Origin: Pectinophora gossypiella
Lineage: Eukaryota; Arthropoda; Insecta; Lepidoptera; Gelechiidae
DNA length: 64,000 nucleotides
Reading direction: 5' to 3'
NCBI RefSeq assembly: GCF_024362695.1
Contig: NC_065406.1
Location: forward strand, 17,646,545-17,710,544
The translations under genes and the position numbers were made by a program. Below are positions 1 through 10,914 of this stretch, one piece after another (the first letter of the stretch is position 1; the number at the start of each line of letters is the position of its first letter). The notes beneath the pieces were generated by a model. The model was not told where the DNA came from and searched no databases. It saw only the letters and a list, made by a program, of their open reading frames with translations.

Positions 1-382
1 ATGTTTTTCCATTTCCGACGATCCTGGGCTATCGACATCCAGCCATATCCTGCTTGCCGCACAATGTCGTCCTTCCATCTCATTGGTGGTCTTCCTCTCG
101 GTCTTGTGAATGCTCGTGGGCGCCACTCTAACAATCTCCGGGTCCATCTTTCCTTGCTCATTCGAGCAATGTGTCCCGCCCATCTCCACTTGCGTTCGGC
201 AATTACTTTTACCACATCCCTAACCTTGGTTTTAGATCGAACCCAAGTATTTCTCTTCCGGTCCCGTAAGGAAATGCCGAGCATAGCTCTTTCCATTGCT
301 CTCTGAGCAACACGGAGATTCTCTGCGGATTTCTCAGTTAGGGTCATGGTCTCGGCTCCGTATACGAATACTTTGCTTTGGT
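1..382 (-). pseudogene. LINE reverse transcriptase C-terminal fragment
   Basis: Read on the minus strand, this stretch gives one continuous frame with the look of the C-terminal part of a non-LTR retrotransposon endonuclease/reverse transcriptase. It has a tyrosine-glycine-alanine-glutamate start (YGAETMTLT), then RVAQRAMERAMLGISLRD, then WAGHIARM, then LLEWRPR, then GRPPMRWKDDI, and it ends at the window edge near W-K-N. These short motifs recur in lepidopteran LINE proteins of the RTE/Jockey type, downstream of the catalytic RT domain. The catalytic aspartates are not present here, so it is a fragment; the 3' end of the copy lies outside the window to the left. The exact clade cannot be fixed from this portion. 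Confidence 0.7.
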
Positions 383-3112
383 TTTTAATATATTGCCCGA
401 TTAATGACGATAGGCTTAGAGTTTGTATACTTATATCTGCCCTGCCTACCCCTTTGGGGATAAAGACGTGACGTTATGTTACTACCAAAACCCCACGACT
501 CTTTACTTTCCGTCAACTTCGGTTACCTATTCAAAAGTATTGCAGGAACCTCTTCTGTACCAAGTAGAAGTAGGCGGCATAAAAACCACGTTTTGACCTT
601 ATTCCTGCGTTTATTAGCGAACCTCGAAGCCAGGTCATCCATCATAGTAATGACGGCACAGTGATTGATATCCGATGATTATACACTAATTATTTCATCT
701 GCTATGTAGAGCACTAGCTACGTTTTGCATATCGGTAACTAGGATGGTTTGTACCTGGTCGACAATTTGGAATGTTGGTAGATTTATTTGCGAAGAATCG
801 GCTGATGGGTGCTACGGGTTAACGGCCTCTGTGTTCCATAGTAGTTGAGGGTTGGACTCGCGATTAGGAGGTCCCGGATAGATATTCATGCGGACGCACT
901 CTGAGGTCCATACGGAGACGATTATCATACACTGAGTGCAGCTTTACAGACAAAACAGTGTCTGCTGTGTAAGGTAGACATGTGTAACTCTGAAAGCAAT
1001 TTAAGAGCGTCTGCCAGTGTTGATCAGAAGATATTGGCCTCTTTGATCCAGTAGTTGAGCGTTGTGCTTACAATCCGAAAATAGCTTTTAGATCCTTAGT
1101 TTGGCTAGAACATTACAGGCTGATCACCTGATTGTCCGAAATGAAGATGATCCGGAAGGTATTCCATGCAGACTATGACCATTGGCTTCGATCCTGACGT
1201 AGTACTCTTGCTTCCTCCACGTCCATTAAATAAGCCGAGCAACCAACCAAGTGGTGGTGGAGTGGAGTGTGGAGTGTGGTGGTGGTGTGCCTTTTCAAAG
1301 TCACGGCAAAAAAAATCTGCTGCTTCTCTGCGGGTTCGTGGTATAGTGTGGTTACTCATAACCGATCGAGTCAATTTGGAACAGTGCATTTCCTAAGTTA
1401 TATTCCGACGATAGGGAATCAAACCCAACCTCTGTTGTATAGTGGGTAAACACACCCCGGGCGCTCCATAAAAAAATATTTTTTTTTTCTTACCACGTGT
1501 CGCGTTATCGTGTAAGTGCGAGCGAGATAGACAGTCCGCGCGCTCCCTCGCTCTCTAACTCCTTAACGGCATATATTTTGACTAAAGTGACACCCAGCGG
1601 GTATTATTGTACGCCTCATAGTAAGAAGATGATACGGATTTGTGAGTTAAAATCACCTTAAATTTCTAGATATATTCCTACGCTAATAAAAAAACCATTA
1701 TCCAGGTCACAGCCCAAACCTATCTTCAACTCAACCTAAATTGAACAGCAAACAAAGTGCCTACTAACATGAATAGACAAGATGCCTTTCAATTGCCTTT
1801 GTCACTTTCCTTGATATCGGTCGAACGTGCGCAGGCGCATTAAAACATTGCCGACACAACCAAATAGACTCCTCATGTTTGATTCTTCGCATAGTTTCAA
1901 TTCTGTCAACTAGCTGAGGTAGGCGTGAAAGAAGCATGGTGATTGGCTCACTTAAGATCCTAAACATGACGAAAATTCACGAAGGTGGTTGCGATTGGTC
2001 GAAAGTACTTTACCTTATATCTGACTTATTTGTCAGATGTGCTGACAGAAGCCGTTTGAGTGCTTCAGTAGTCTAGAGGTTCTATCGACGATGCGTTAAA
2101 ACAACATAAATTGACACTTCACGTGCAAAATGGCGGATAACTGTACAGCCTTTGTAGACTTCGCAATTGGGTGGTACGGAACCGATTGAGATTGGTCACG
2201 GCACTGCTTAATTGCTGGTTTTTGTGTCTGATGGGCAGGTAGGCCAAACGGTTGGAGATTTATTCGATAGCATCGCAGTAGGTGACTAAACTCATAAAGT
2301 TGCTCGCCGTCGAACTGAAACATAACATATACTCACCACTATATCCCAAATGGGTAGTTTCCTACGTCAAAGATAAATTATGAAATTCTGATTACTAAAG
2401 AAACACAGATCTAAAGGTGACAAAAACATTTTCATTTTCTATTTAACTTGTTTATGAATTCTAATAAAGAAAAATGTAACCATGTTGCTTTTTCATACAA
2501 ATTCTATAATAATTTCGTGTTTTTGAAACTACCCTATTATAGTCAAAGGTACATACAGCCATCACAAAATGAACTAAGTACCTACCCGCGCCTTACCGAA
2601 CTCTCTGTTAGGCCAACGTGATAGGTGGTGAGCTGTATCGCCGTCTATAATGGTCGACCCTACTGAAAACCCCCCACCCCAGTGAAAACTGCACTTAAGA
2701 TAAATTATTACAGTTTACAGTTTTCCTTTACGTTTATGACCTTATTTTATTCGTTGAAACTAAAAATTTTTAACTTATTTATCAATTATAATTTAATATT
2801 GAAAGTGTATTACACTCACATAACTTTGTATTTTTTATTTTACACAATACATGTACTACTTTTACTATTATGCGCACAATCTTTGCTTGGGATTTGAATG
2901 ACGAGAAGGGGGCGGCAGAATAACAGCGCTTGCTCCATACTGTATGAAGCAAGCACATCGCTGAGTCGTACCCCTTTTTCCTGACTGCACACAACTTTTG
3001 TATGTATCTTTGTTTGTAATTTTTATTTTTATTGTAAGATCTTACTGTTTTTTTTCTTCTTCTTTGTTTTTTGCTTGATTTTTGTGTGTGCACTTTTGCA
3101 AAATAAACATTT
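383..3112. other. Non-coding stretch, no gene recognised
   Basis: No open frame in this 2.7 kb resembles a known protein. It holds a GT-rich purine-biased patch near 1250-1300, and short pieces of a dispersed repeat (repeat G, see 11216) around 2340-2360 and 2583-2645. A small palindrome at about 2930-2960 has arms resembling gcttgctccata. Confidence 0.5.
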
Positions 3113-3136
3113 CTCTCTCTCTCTCTCTCTCTCTCT
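3113..3136. repeat. (CT)n microsatellite
   Basis: An uninterrupted run of ctctct dinucleotides of about 24 bases, read directly. Confidence 0.95.
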
Positions 3137-3312
3137 TATTAACTCATTGGTAGAAGTACGGTGCCAGAGTTCAAATTGGCGCTCCACGTGTGAGAAGCAA
3201 GCCAGTGAACCACAGGATATTGACATCTTCTTACATACTCAGACATATTTAAGGGCGGTTTACTTTACTTACCGTTTTACTTACTATCCCAAACTGTATA
3301 TGTACTAAATTC

Positions 3313-3625
3313 CTTCCTGTTGTGAGGTGGAGTACCAACCTCATGAACCCTGGTGTCAGGGTTACTATTGAGCCGCCAAAGGCCCCTGACATGGGTCATG
3401 TGACGACTACTTACTTACATCAGTAATTAGTAACCGGGACCAACGGCTTAACGTACCTTCCGAAGCACGGATCATCTTATTTTCGGACAATCTGGTGATC
3501 AGCCAGTAATGTCCTAACCAAACTAGGGACCACAAAGTAATTTTCGTGATATGTCCCCACCGGGAATCGAACCCGGGACCTGCGGATTGTGAGCCCAACG
3601 CTCAACCACTGGACCACGGAGGTCG
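3313..3625 (-). repeat. SINE family A, near full-length copy
   Basis: On the minus strand this starts with a tRNA-like head carrying an A-box-like ggtccagtggttgagcg and a B-box-like gggttcgattccc. The body contains gatgatccgtgcttcgg and ccatgtcaggggcctttgg, and it ends in ccacctcacaac. The same body recurs at least eight times in the window, in both orientations, which establishes it as a dispersed family. RNA polymerase III promoter boxes in the head are expected for a tRNA-derived SINE. Confidence 0.85.
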
Positions 3626-3835
3626 TCGAATTTCATGGATTACAGACATAATATGCATCTTATATCTGTTATTGGGAATAAATGATGATGACTCTTGTTA
3701 TCACACTCAGGCACAACACTGTGCCAATACATTATATATGTTTTTTTATAATTATGTACCCCTAGCAATGAGAAACGGTAATTATGACGTTAAATCTGAA
3801 GAGCGCCAACTAATTGTTTTTGGGTAGCATACATA

Positions 3836-3985
3836 CGGTCACGAGCATTAATATGTATACACTTTGGTACCATGTCACATTAACTTTTTTGACAAATTGA
3901 ACTGTAAGTCTCACTAAATGTCAAATATGTTAGTGTGACAGAGTCCTAAAGTGGGTACATTATATTGCTCATGACTGTACATACA
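3836..3985. mobile_element. MITE family 1, copy 1
   Basis: An about 150-bp unit with related inverted ends: acggtcacgagcattaatat on the left and a reverse-complement relative (attgctcatgactgta) on the right. Similar copies lie near 22504, 48840 and 54581. It has no coding capacity, and the short length, inverted ends and copy number fit a non-autonomous DNA transposon. The superfamily is not determined. Confidence 0.7.
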
Positions 3986-5311
3986 TAAAACTCACGACTA
4001 TTTCTCTATTGACCAAATTGGAGATGTCCTTAGAAAAGGTTCAGTACGATCTATTCTGAACCGGCGTGCGTGTATGAAGCGATTGATGAATGTGGAAGAA
4101 GCAAGAGAAGTGTGTCAGGATCGAAGCTAATGAAATCATATAGTCTCTGCTTACCCCGGTTTTGGGTAGCATAGCCTGGAAAGTGCCTCATTGGCCTATG
4201 ACGGGCCTAACTATTGACCGTTACTTATCGATTGTCTATCAGCCACGGTCCCACCTATTGTGGGTAACAACAGTCCCTACCTGACCGCTACTCTATACTC
4301 ACCAAACTCCATTAGACAATAGCCTTATAAAAAAAGAGGCGGCAAAATCTAAAAGAAAGTAGTAAAAACAAAGTTTATTACACTTGCCTCATTTTGCATT
4401 TCGCCGGTTGTTACGGTTTCTCTTAGCTTGTAATAAAATGTTTTTGTTGGGTTCCTGTTTTGGGTAAATAAGGCGGTGTGTTTGTTTGTTTTTTTTTTTT
4501 AATTTATGGATCTGTGTTTCGCTATGGTTACCGTAACAACTTTGCGTGTGCATTAAGAGAGACAAAAGTATCTTTATTCATCTTACCTTTACGTAGCATT
4601 TTTTTTCTCTATGTTTTTACCCTTCTTCGTCCTTAGGAAAGTATTTTATTTCCTTTTATTATTGTGATGCTTTATGTAAGTGAAATGTGGAATTTCCAAA
4701 CACCTAATTAGGGTGCAAGAAAGGAAAGACGGATCTTCCCGAGTTAAATTGTCTAACTTCTTTTAATTATTTAAAATATAATCTAGATAAATAATTACAA
4801 ATTTATTACTATAGAACACACCATTATCAATATTATGTTTCTTATTCAGTCGCATATCCGAACCAAAATTATTCATGCTTACCTACGAAAGTATTTTACA
4901 ACACAAAAAATAATCAAGACCGGCGAATCTATGTACCTAGCTAAAGTTATTAAATCAACAATCAATCAATAAACGATCAACATGCGTCTAATGAGGTGTA
5001 CCTGCTTAAATATACATCTGGACAGATCAATTGTTAAGAAAAAAGTTGAAACAGTGTCAGTAGGTAGGTACTCGAACTATAGTTTTTGTTGGTTCAAAAA
5101 CCAGTGTAAATTGAGCTCTTGTGACGAATTTACTGTTTGATTGTAAAGGTCTGTTATTATCGAGGTAGAACATTAGATGTCTCTTATTGAGGCTTCAAAA
5201 AGTTTGAGGATAATGCCGCCTTACTAATGAGTTTCTTGCTTGATATCAGCGCTATTAATAATGACAACCATAGGTAATGGCCTAAGTCGCCTAAATGCCG
5301 TGGAATTTCGG
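3986..5311. other. Non-coding AT-rich stretch
   Basis: No gene is seen. Around 4090-4165 there is a piece of repeat F (tagtctctgcttaccccgg), which recurs near 12430, 16620 and 19910. The remainder is AT-rich with no recognisable feature. Confidence 0.5.
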
Positions 5312-5321
5312 GGTCTCTGCC

Positions 5322-5752
5322 TTCGGCTTTTTGGCGGGAACGGGAACGGGACAGTTGTTTTCTTCATTGAATAATCTAAATAATTAATAAGAAGTGGTGT
5401 TTTATGGTTAATGATCGCATTAAGTTAGTCGGAAAACATTCGCCATAGTGTTATTAATGTTATTTTATTGGAATATTCAATAAACAAAATGTACCTATCT
5501 ATTTTCGCTTCGTGCCGACAAGCCGCTTTATAAGTTTTATAACTCGAAAGTTTATGCGGACTTTTGAGTTAATTCGTTTGGGGTTCGGAGTAGGAGTCTG
5601 TTCCGAGGATGGGGGCTTAGGTTTCATCATTCATCGTTGTCACCTTTCATCATTTAATTAATACAATCAAGAAAAAAATACATAAGACATGGCTGTATGG
5701 GCATAGTTCCCTTTGCCTTGCCCTTCGGGGAAAACAAAAAAAAAAGGAAAAA
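5322..5752 (+). mobile_element. Poly(A)-tailed retroposon family E, copy 1
   Basis: An about 430-bp unit ending in cccttcggggaaaac followed by an A-run. A second copy sits inside the outer LTR element (23995..24423), with shared stretches such as atgatcgcattaagttagtc and gacatggctgtatgggcata. It is flanked by near-identical 10-bp repeats, ggtctctgcc (5312-5321) and ggtctttgcc (5753-5762), which look like a target-site duplication with one later mutation. No clear tRNA-like promoter was recognised in the head. A SINE, or the 3' end of a LINE, are both possible. Confidence 0.75.
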
Positions 5753-5762
5753 GGTCTTTGCC

Positions 5763-7030
5763 TAACCCCCTGACTGTATGTATGTCGCGTAAATGTATCC
5801 GTGCCATAGGGCTATCTGATTAGGACACCATGGTCACAGTAATAGGCCAACCACCCACGCACGGTCGCGCGTCCTACAAAAGCTACCTCACGGGTGTCAC
5901 CTACGTACCCTATCACCCTCCTCTCTGCCCTCTCTCTTTCTACTAGAAGTAATCTGAACCGTTTGTATGTCTTGTGTCAGTTTAATTCTTTTTATATTTT
6001 ATTCCGTGTACAATAAACTGTTAGATAAATAAATACATACATTGTGATGATAGCGTTCCTGTAGATGCACCACTATGGTTTTACTGAGATACGGACCATA
6101 CCTGACTGGCGAAAGACGTAAAGTTTAAGTCGTTAGAAAGTTACATTTTGTCTGTCATTCCAGACATATCCTTCGTTATTTTAAAGATCGGCTATGTGGG
6201 AGTTGTATGTAATCATTATGAAAAGGAAGGGCGTAAGATTAAGCACAATACAAGGTGTCACATTAAAAACTTCGCATACTCGTATTGCAGTGTTGCAAAT
6301 TCTCATCGCGTGTGTCTCACTCATAATCTTATTTTCATAAACTACATTATAGAATACCATTCTCCAATCAAGCCTGCATTTCAAGGCTCATCAGCCTTGT
6401 CTGTCGGATTATCGATGGACGTGGATCGCGGCTGCGCGCGCGCGTAATTACGGACGTCTCAGGTCAGCGGACAGACCGCGCATCCTGCGCTTACCACATC
6501 GGCGAGCCACTTCTATCGCTGTTTCGTTGCTTATTCGTTATCATACAATAATAAGAAGTAGTTTAGTCAGGATGTTGCAATCTGCAATCACCTGATTACC
6601 CGAAAAATAAGATGATTTCTTGCTTCAGATGTCACTTTGAACTGTTGGTCTCAGGTACAACTGCCCGTCCCGTTAGGGATTACGGGTGTGAGTTTAGGTA
6701 TCTATAAATAATAATGGTCAAAAAATGGTCATTTTCATACTAAGACCACTATAAAGATGTAGTAATTACTGCGCATATTGATCGCGCAGGCACATCTTCC
6801 GTCCCGCTCGGCCGCGCGCGCGGTATGCTGTTACATGACAATTGACATACTTCCACCAGCATGCAGTCGCTAGCATTCAAGCATAATGAGATGATCAGGA
6901 TTATGAGCATAAATGGCTATACGTCTTGCTTAGATGATGATGCTTCTTTACTGGGCTGGAAGTAAAACCTTCTTAACGTGTCGTAAAAGCCTACTAAGGG
7001 TTTGTGTCTACAAACATTATGGGCAATCAA
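5763..7030. other. Non-coding stretch
   Basis: No gene is recognised. GC-rich alternating gcgcgc patches occur near 6425-6450 and 6805-6825. A short piece near 6590-6620 resembles the body of SINE A or B. Confidence 0.45.
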
Positions 7031-7115
7031 CGGACTTTGTGGTCTAGTTGTTAGAGTTCTGGTCTCTCGACCTGAAGGTCTCAGGTTCGATTCCCGATGG
7101 GGACGTTCATAACTA
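7031..7115 (+). repeat. tRNA-like SINE head
   Basis: The stretch contains tgtggtctagttgttagag (A-box-like) and caggttcgattcccgatggg (B-box-like), and continues into ggggac as in SINE families A and B. It does not close into a convincing tRNA with a mature 3' end, so it is read as a truncated SINE head rather than a tRNA gene. Confidence 0.65.
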
Positions 7116-8031
7116 ACTAGGGATTACAGAGTGATTGATCCCTTAAAGACGTTGTTCAGAATAATAGGCATAGGCATAGGCGAGTTCAGTAGAAAAGCGA
7201 TTCCCATTTTAATCCCAGTCCTTTCTTATACAGTTAAGGACTCCATCTGCCACTGCCACGCGTGGCGCGTCCTTTATGTTATTACACTAAATTCTAAAAC
7301 AAAAAGAATTCCATTCCTTTCCCATAAAACAACTGACAAACGAATGATTATAACTTCTTTCTTCTATTCCGTAGATACTTACACAGTCTTTTGGCAAAAT
7401 GAAACTCGTAATCATGTGATTTATATTCTCTTTACTCGTAATCATTTGTTTAAAAAACCGATTGTTCTGTTAAATATTTGTCTTCAAATGGTTTTCACGG
7501 GTCGATTAGAACCACGTGTGTGTTAAAAAGAACTTTTAGAAATACGTTAGTTGTGTTTGTTTCAAAACATTTTTGTATTCCTAAACTTTAATTACTTTCT
7601 TTATAGCCTCTTTTTTGTCTTTTCTGTTACCCTTAGACCAAATGTTATTGTCATGTACTTATTTGATAATTGCGTTTCATGGTTAGTTTGTTGAACAACA
7701 CTTATAGAAAAAAATGTGTATAATTAAATTATGGCTTGTCCCAAAAACAAATAGAAAAAAGGGAAGAAGACCTTTGCTCTAGAGTGACATGTTCTAACAT
7801 AGGATCGAGATAATATATGTTTTGTAGAATGTTGTAACAAAATAATAATAAACGTGCAAGCGCCTGCTTATTATTTTTAGAGCATGTTATTGTCCACGCG
7901 AAAGTGAATCTACGACTATTACAAAACTGTCAGGCGTTATATTTGTTCCGTTGTTATTGCTTGTCATTCTCATATTATTAGAGAGTAGACAATATTTAAA
8001 GCGCTTATTATGCATTTTGATATAAACTAGA
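7116..8031. other. Non-coding AT-rich stretch
   Basis: A 131-codon open frame at 7131..7526 has no recognisable domain, no biased composition suggesting selection, and lies in AT-rich sequence. I see no supportable gene here. Confidence 0.45.
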
Positions 8032-8187
8032 ACCATTACACTTACCGCTTTAATCATTATTCTGATTTTATATTTATTTTAATAAGTGATCATACACAGA
8101 TGGTATGGTTAGTATGGTATGGTTTCTACCTATTAATTAAAATAAATATAAAATCAGAAGAATGATGAAAGCGGTAAGTGTAATGGT
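8032..8187. repeat. Long hairpin (inverted repeat)
   Basis: The left arm at about 8032-8084 begins accattacacttaccgcttt. The right arm at about 8136-8187 ends aaagcggtaagtgtaatggt, its reverse complement. The arms are about 52 bases with few mismatches and the loop is about 50 bases. A foldback MITE or a long RNA hairpin source would both look like this. No other copy was seen in the window. Confidence 0.8.
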
Positions 8188-8837
8188 ATGATTAGGATGT
8201 ATGATGTATGTAAATAAGTAATTAATAGAATGTGTAATGGGTTTATCTCATAGTTTATCCGTGTCAACCATATCAATTGCGAGAACATGATTTGGTGTTA
8301 ATAAATATGACAACACACTACATTGTAGGTAAACCTAATAATGTACATTTATTTAATGTAGCTATAAACACATTATTAATGTTAGTTACAATTCATCCGT
8401 ATAATTATGTTAGTTACAATGTGTTAGTAGTTATAGGAATTATGAAGTTTTTTCTATTCCATTTTTCGAGCTCCATGCAGACCAGTATGTTGTTGTACTT
8501 ATTATGGCCTTTTTAAAATTATGGTGATGTTACAAGTATGTGTGGTTGCTTGAAGTACACTTACTTAATAAAATAAAAAATGTTATTACATTTTTGAAAA
8601 TAAGTATAATTTATCTAATTTCAAAACTGAACTGAAATATCTTGTAATATAATTGTACTTTTGAATAGAATAGAATATAAATAGTTTATTTTAAAAGGAC
8701 GCCACACACATAAACAATACAATAACATCATTTAAAATTTTCACAAAACAATTACAAAAGAAGCAAAACGGAACAACATTTTTAAAATTATTTTTTTTAA
8801 AAACATTTTTTTTATTTAAAATTAATTACAATTTTTG
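8188..8837. other. Non-coding stretch with a LINE 3'-end fragment
   Basis: No gene is seen. At about 8660-8745 there is a minus-strand copy of a LINE or retroposon 3' end marked by ttaaaaggacgccacac. Related pieces occur near 54500 (minus) and 62605 (plus). Confidence 0.5.
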
Positions 8838-8843
8838 TTTATT
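8838..8843 (-). terminator. Poly(A) signal of Kazal gene 1
   Basis: An AATAAA hexamer on the minus strand about 160 bases after the stop codon at 9003, in the sequence gtgcaataaacaaaaattg. This gives a short 3' UTR of plausible length for this compact gene. Confidence 0.6.
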
Positions 8844-9002
8844 GCACAGACCCCAGATGGCACTGTACCTAAAGGGGTGGGAACAGGTCTACTGAAGAAT
8901 ATCTACATCAGAGTTAAAAAGGCTACATCGAAGTAATTCATCTAACAAGCAATATTGCAACTTGCATGATATGTCTCCTGCAGGATTTGTAATGGTTAAC
9001 AT

Positions 9003-9877
9003 TTACTGAGTCGGTTCAGAATTCTCGCATTTGCCGTTTTTCACCACGGTAACGACTTGTCGGTTATTGGCTTCTTCCTGTAAGTTATGGCACCTCAGAA
9101 CTCCTTCGTTGGCATACGTCTTGCCATCTGAGCCACATACAGGCAAATAGATCAGGAGGATAGGTCCGCAGTCTACCTTTACGTCTTCGGATTTGGGCTC
9201 TTGCGGGGCAGGCAGACACAAGTCGGCCGCGATTAGAATGGAGGCGAGAACTGTAACAGAACAAGACATTAGTTAGGTTAGCTTCGTGATTTCTAGACAC
9301 CGATACATTTCTGATGATCCATCTGATACAAACAATAATAATAAGAAAATAGTATAAATAAAGTAATAGTATAAATAGTAATTTTTTGTAGTAGTAAGAT
9401 GATCCGTGCTTCGCAAGACACGTTAAGCCGTTGGTCCCGGTTACTACTTACTGATGTAAGTATGAAGTCGTAACGTGAGCCATGTCAGGGGCCTTTGGCG
9501 GCTCAGTAGTAACATTTTTTTATAATAATAATAACCCTGACAACAGGATTAATGAGGTTAGTATTCCACCTCACAACCCACACGATGGAAGAAGAGTATA
9601 AATACAATTACGTAAAAACTTGTTTACAACAAAAAATAATTATACTTAAAACTAAAAGCCACAGGCACCGCTCTGAAAACCAGCAAATATGCGCTTAATA
9701 ATTATTGTTTTTAAAATTTAGTTATGTTATTTTGTAATAAACCTATCAAATTGGATTCCTGTATCTGAGTTTTAGTTTCAGTGAACTAAAGTACGTTCCT
9801 AATTCATTGTTTATTTACTTAGGAGGAGGAAAATAAAATGAAACAATATAAAACTTACCAAAAATGTGTCGAAGCAT
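9003..9877 (-). CDS. Kazal-type secreted protein, gene 1 (two exons)
   Basis: The proposed coding sequence is complement(join(9003..9250,9859..9877)), 88 residues. Exon 1 is only 19 nt from the ATG at 9877 and ends in a gtaagt donor. Exon 2 begins after a ttctgttacag acceptor; this phase-1 intron splits codon 7. The frame can also be read from an ATG inside the intron, but the spliced form gives a proper hydrophobic signal peptide (about residues 1-21). The mature part has the Kazal core PVCGSDGKTY at about residues 47-56. Only four mature cysteines are present. By position they match C1, C3, C5 and C6 of the usual six, so the C2-C4 disulfide pair is missing as a pair. Kazal domains usually inhibit serine proteases through the loop just before C3, but vasotab-like relatives have other roles, so the target is unknown. 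The intron carries a SINE A fragment. A TATA box lies about 60 bases upstream of the ATG. Confidence 0.85.
9391..9598 (+). repeat. SINE family A fragment in intron of Kazal gene 1
   Basis: Headless copy from agtaagatgatccgtgctt to ccacctcacaacccacac, interrupted by a short T/A-rich insertion at about 9512-9530. It lies opposite to the direction of transcription of the host gene. Confidence 0.8.
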
Positions 9878-9931
9878 GTTGTCTGTTTGATGGAACTAAA
9901 ACAATTATAATTTGTTGCAGCGGTTGTGGAG

Positions 9932-9940
9932 TTTTATATA
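9932..9940 (-). promoter_or_regulatory. TATA box of Kazal gene 1
   Basis: The minus strand reads tatataaaa, about 60 bases before the ATG at 9877. This places a transcription start near 9905-9910 and gives a 5' UTR of about 30 bases. The paralogue has a TATA box at the same distance. Confidence 0.6.
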
Positions 9941-10754
9941 CTTATCTGACAGAGTGATTCTGTTGACGTTTTGTACCTACATGCTATCAAAAGGTCACGC
10001 GTTCAAGGCCTGCTTAGCTTGCTAGTCTTAAACAGTGGGACCTAATAATTAATGTCTACAAAATTACCCATTCCATTCCATCCCACCCCATCCATCGTAA
10101 AGTATGTAAAATTGTTTGAAGGAGTAAGCAAAATTTCGGATGCTTGTCAGTCAGCTCGAGTTATTTTTTCCCAGTTTTATTATTTTCATAGTAAATAATT
10201 ATTTAAATTATTTGATTGAGGGGAGGCCTGTGCCCAGCAGTGGGACGTATATAGACTGTTTATGTGTATTATGTGTGTGTCAACTGTCATAAAAATAGAT
10301 CTTTTCTTTGTGTGTACGCGTGGTAGGTTAAAAAAGTAGTTGGGATTTTTAAATTTCACGGGATTTCACATGTTTGTTTTTGTAATACAATTTAGATAAC
10401 GTACTAATTATCATGTATGGTCAGTAATATAAACAATAATTGTAATTTCCGAGTAACCATAATCGTATGATTTTTTTTTATTTATAAGTTATTATCATGA
10501 AGTTATAGGTAATATTATTAATTGTTTTAAATTGTTTTATACTGATTGAGAAGCTTATAAACATTAAGATACAATGTTTGTAGGTGTCGACACCTATATC
10601 GATTTTTATAGCAACGGAGATGATAAAGAAATAGGTATCATAAAATTATCAGGCGTTTGAGCTACACTTGATTTTAAAGAGCTTTCGATTACCTATAGGT
10701 CCCAGCACATTAAATTCAAATGTGCCGTACACGTTCTGAGTAAAAAATATACCT
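9941..10754. other. Intergenic spacer between the Kazal genes
   Basis: About 0.8 kb with no gene. It holds a 3'-end fragment of SINE B at about 10216-10262 (ggcctgtgcccagcagtggg); the rest is AT-rich. Confidence 0.5.
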
Positions 10755-10760
10755 TTTAAT
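10755..10760 (-). terminator. Possible poly(A) signal of Kazal gene 2
   Basis: An ATTAAA variant hexamer on the minus strand about 155 bases downstream of the stop codon at 10915, at a distance similar to gene 1. AT-rich context makes chance occurrence likely. Confidence 0.35.
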
Positions 10761-10914
10761 AAAAATCTTATAAAAAAGTTAGAATATGAATTAAATAACA
10801 CAGTAAAAAGTACCTTTGTAATTTAAATAATTTAAATTAGTCTACATATCACCGCTATCGATCAATCACAATCACAGATTCACACAATAATAGTCTTCAT
10901 AGAAAAAGAATACA

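Noticed and set aside
3113..3136. Dense short repeats as a CRISPR-like array
   Set aside because: Simple dinucleotide repeat in a eukaryotic genome; no spaced repeats anywhere in the window.
3545..3625. tRNA-like sequence with A and B boxes (also at 7031, 18440, 19070, 21265, 23010, 38395)
   Set aside because: Each is followed by a SINE body or lacks a mature tRNA 3' end and full cloverleaf; they are SINE heads, not tRNA genes.
7131..7526. 131-codon open frame
   Set aside because: No domain, signal peptide or recognisable motif, and AT-rich low-complexity context; the length is compatible with chance in AT-rich DNA with rare stops.
9003..9269. Kazal gene 1 as a single-exon gene starting at an ATG at 9269
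   Set aside because: That ATG lies inside a good splice acceptor (ttctgttacag). The two-exon model gives a better signal peptide and exactly matches the structure of the paralogue.
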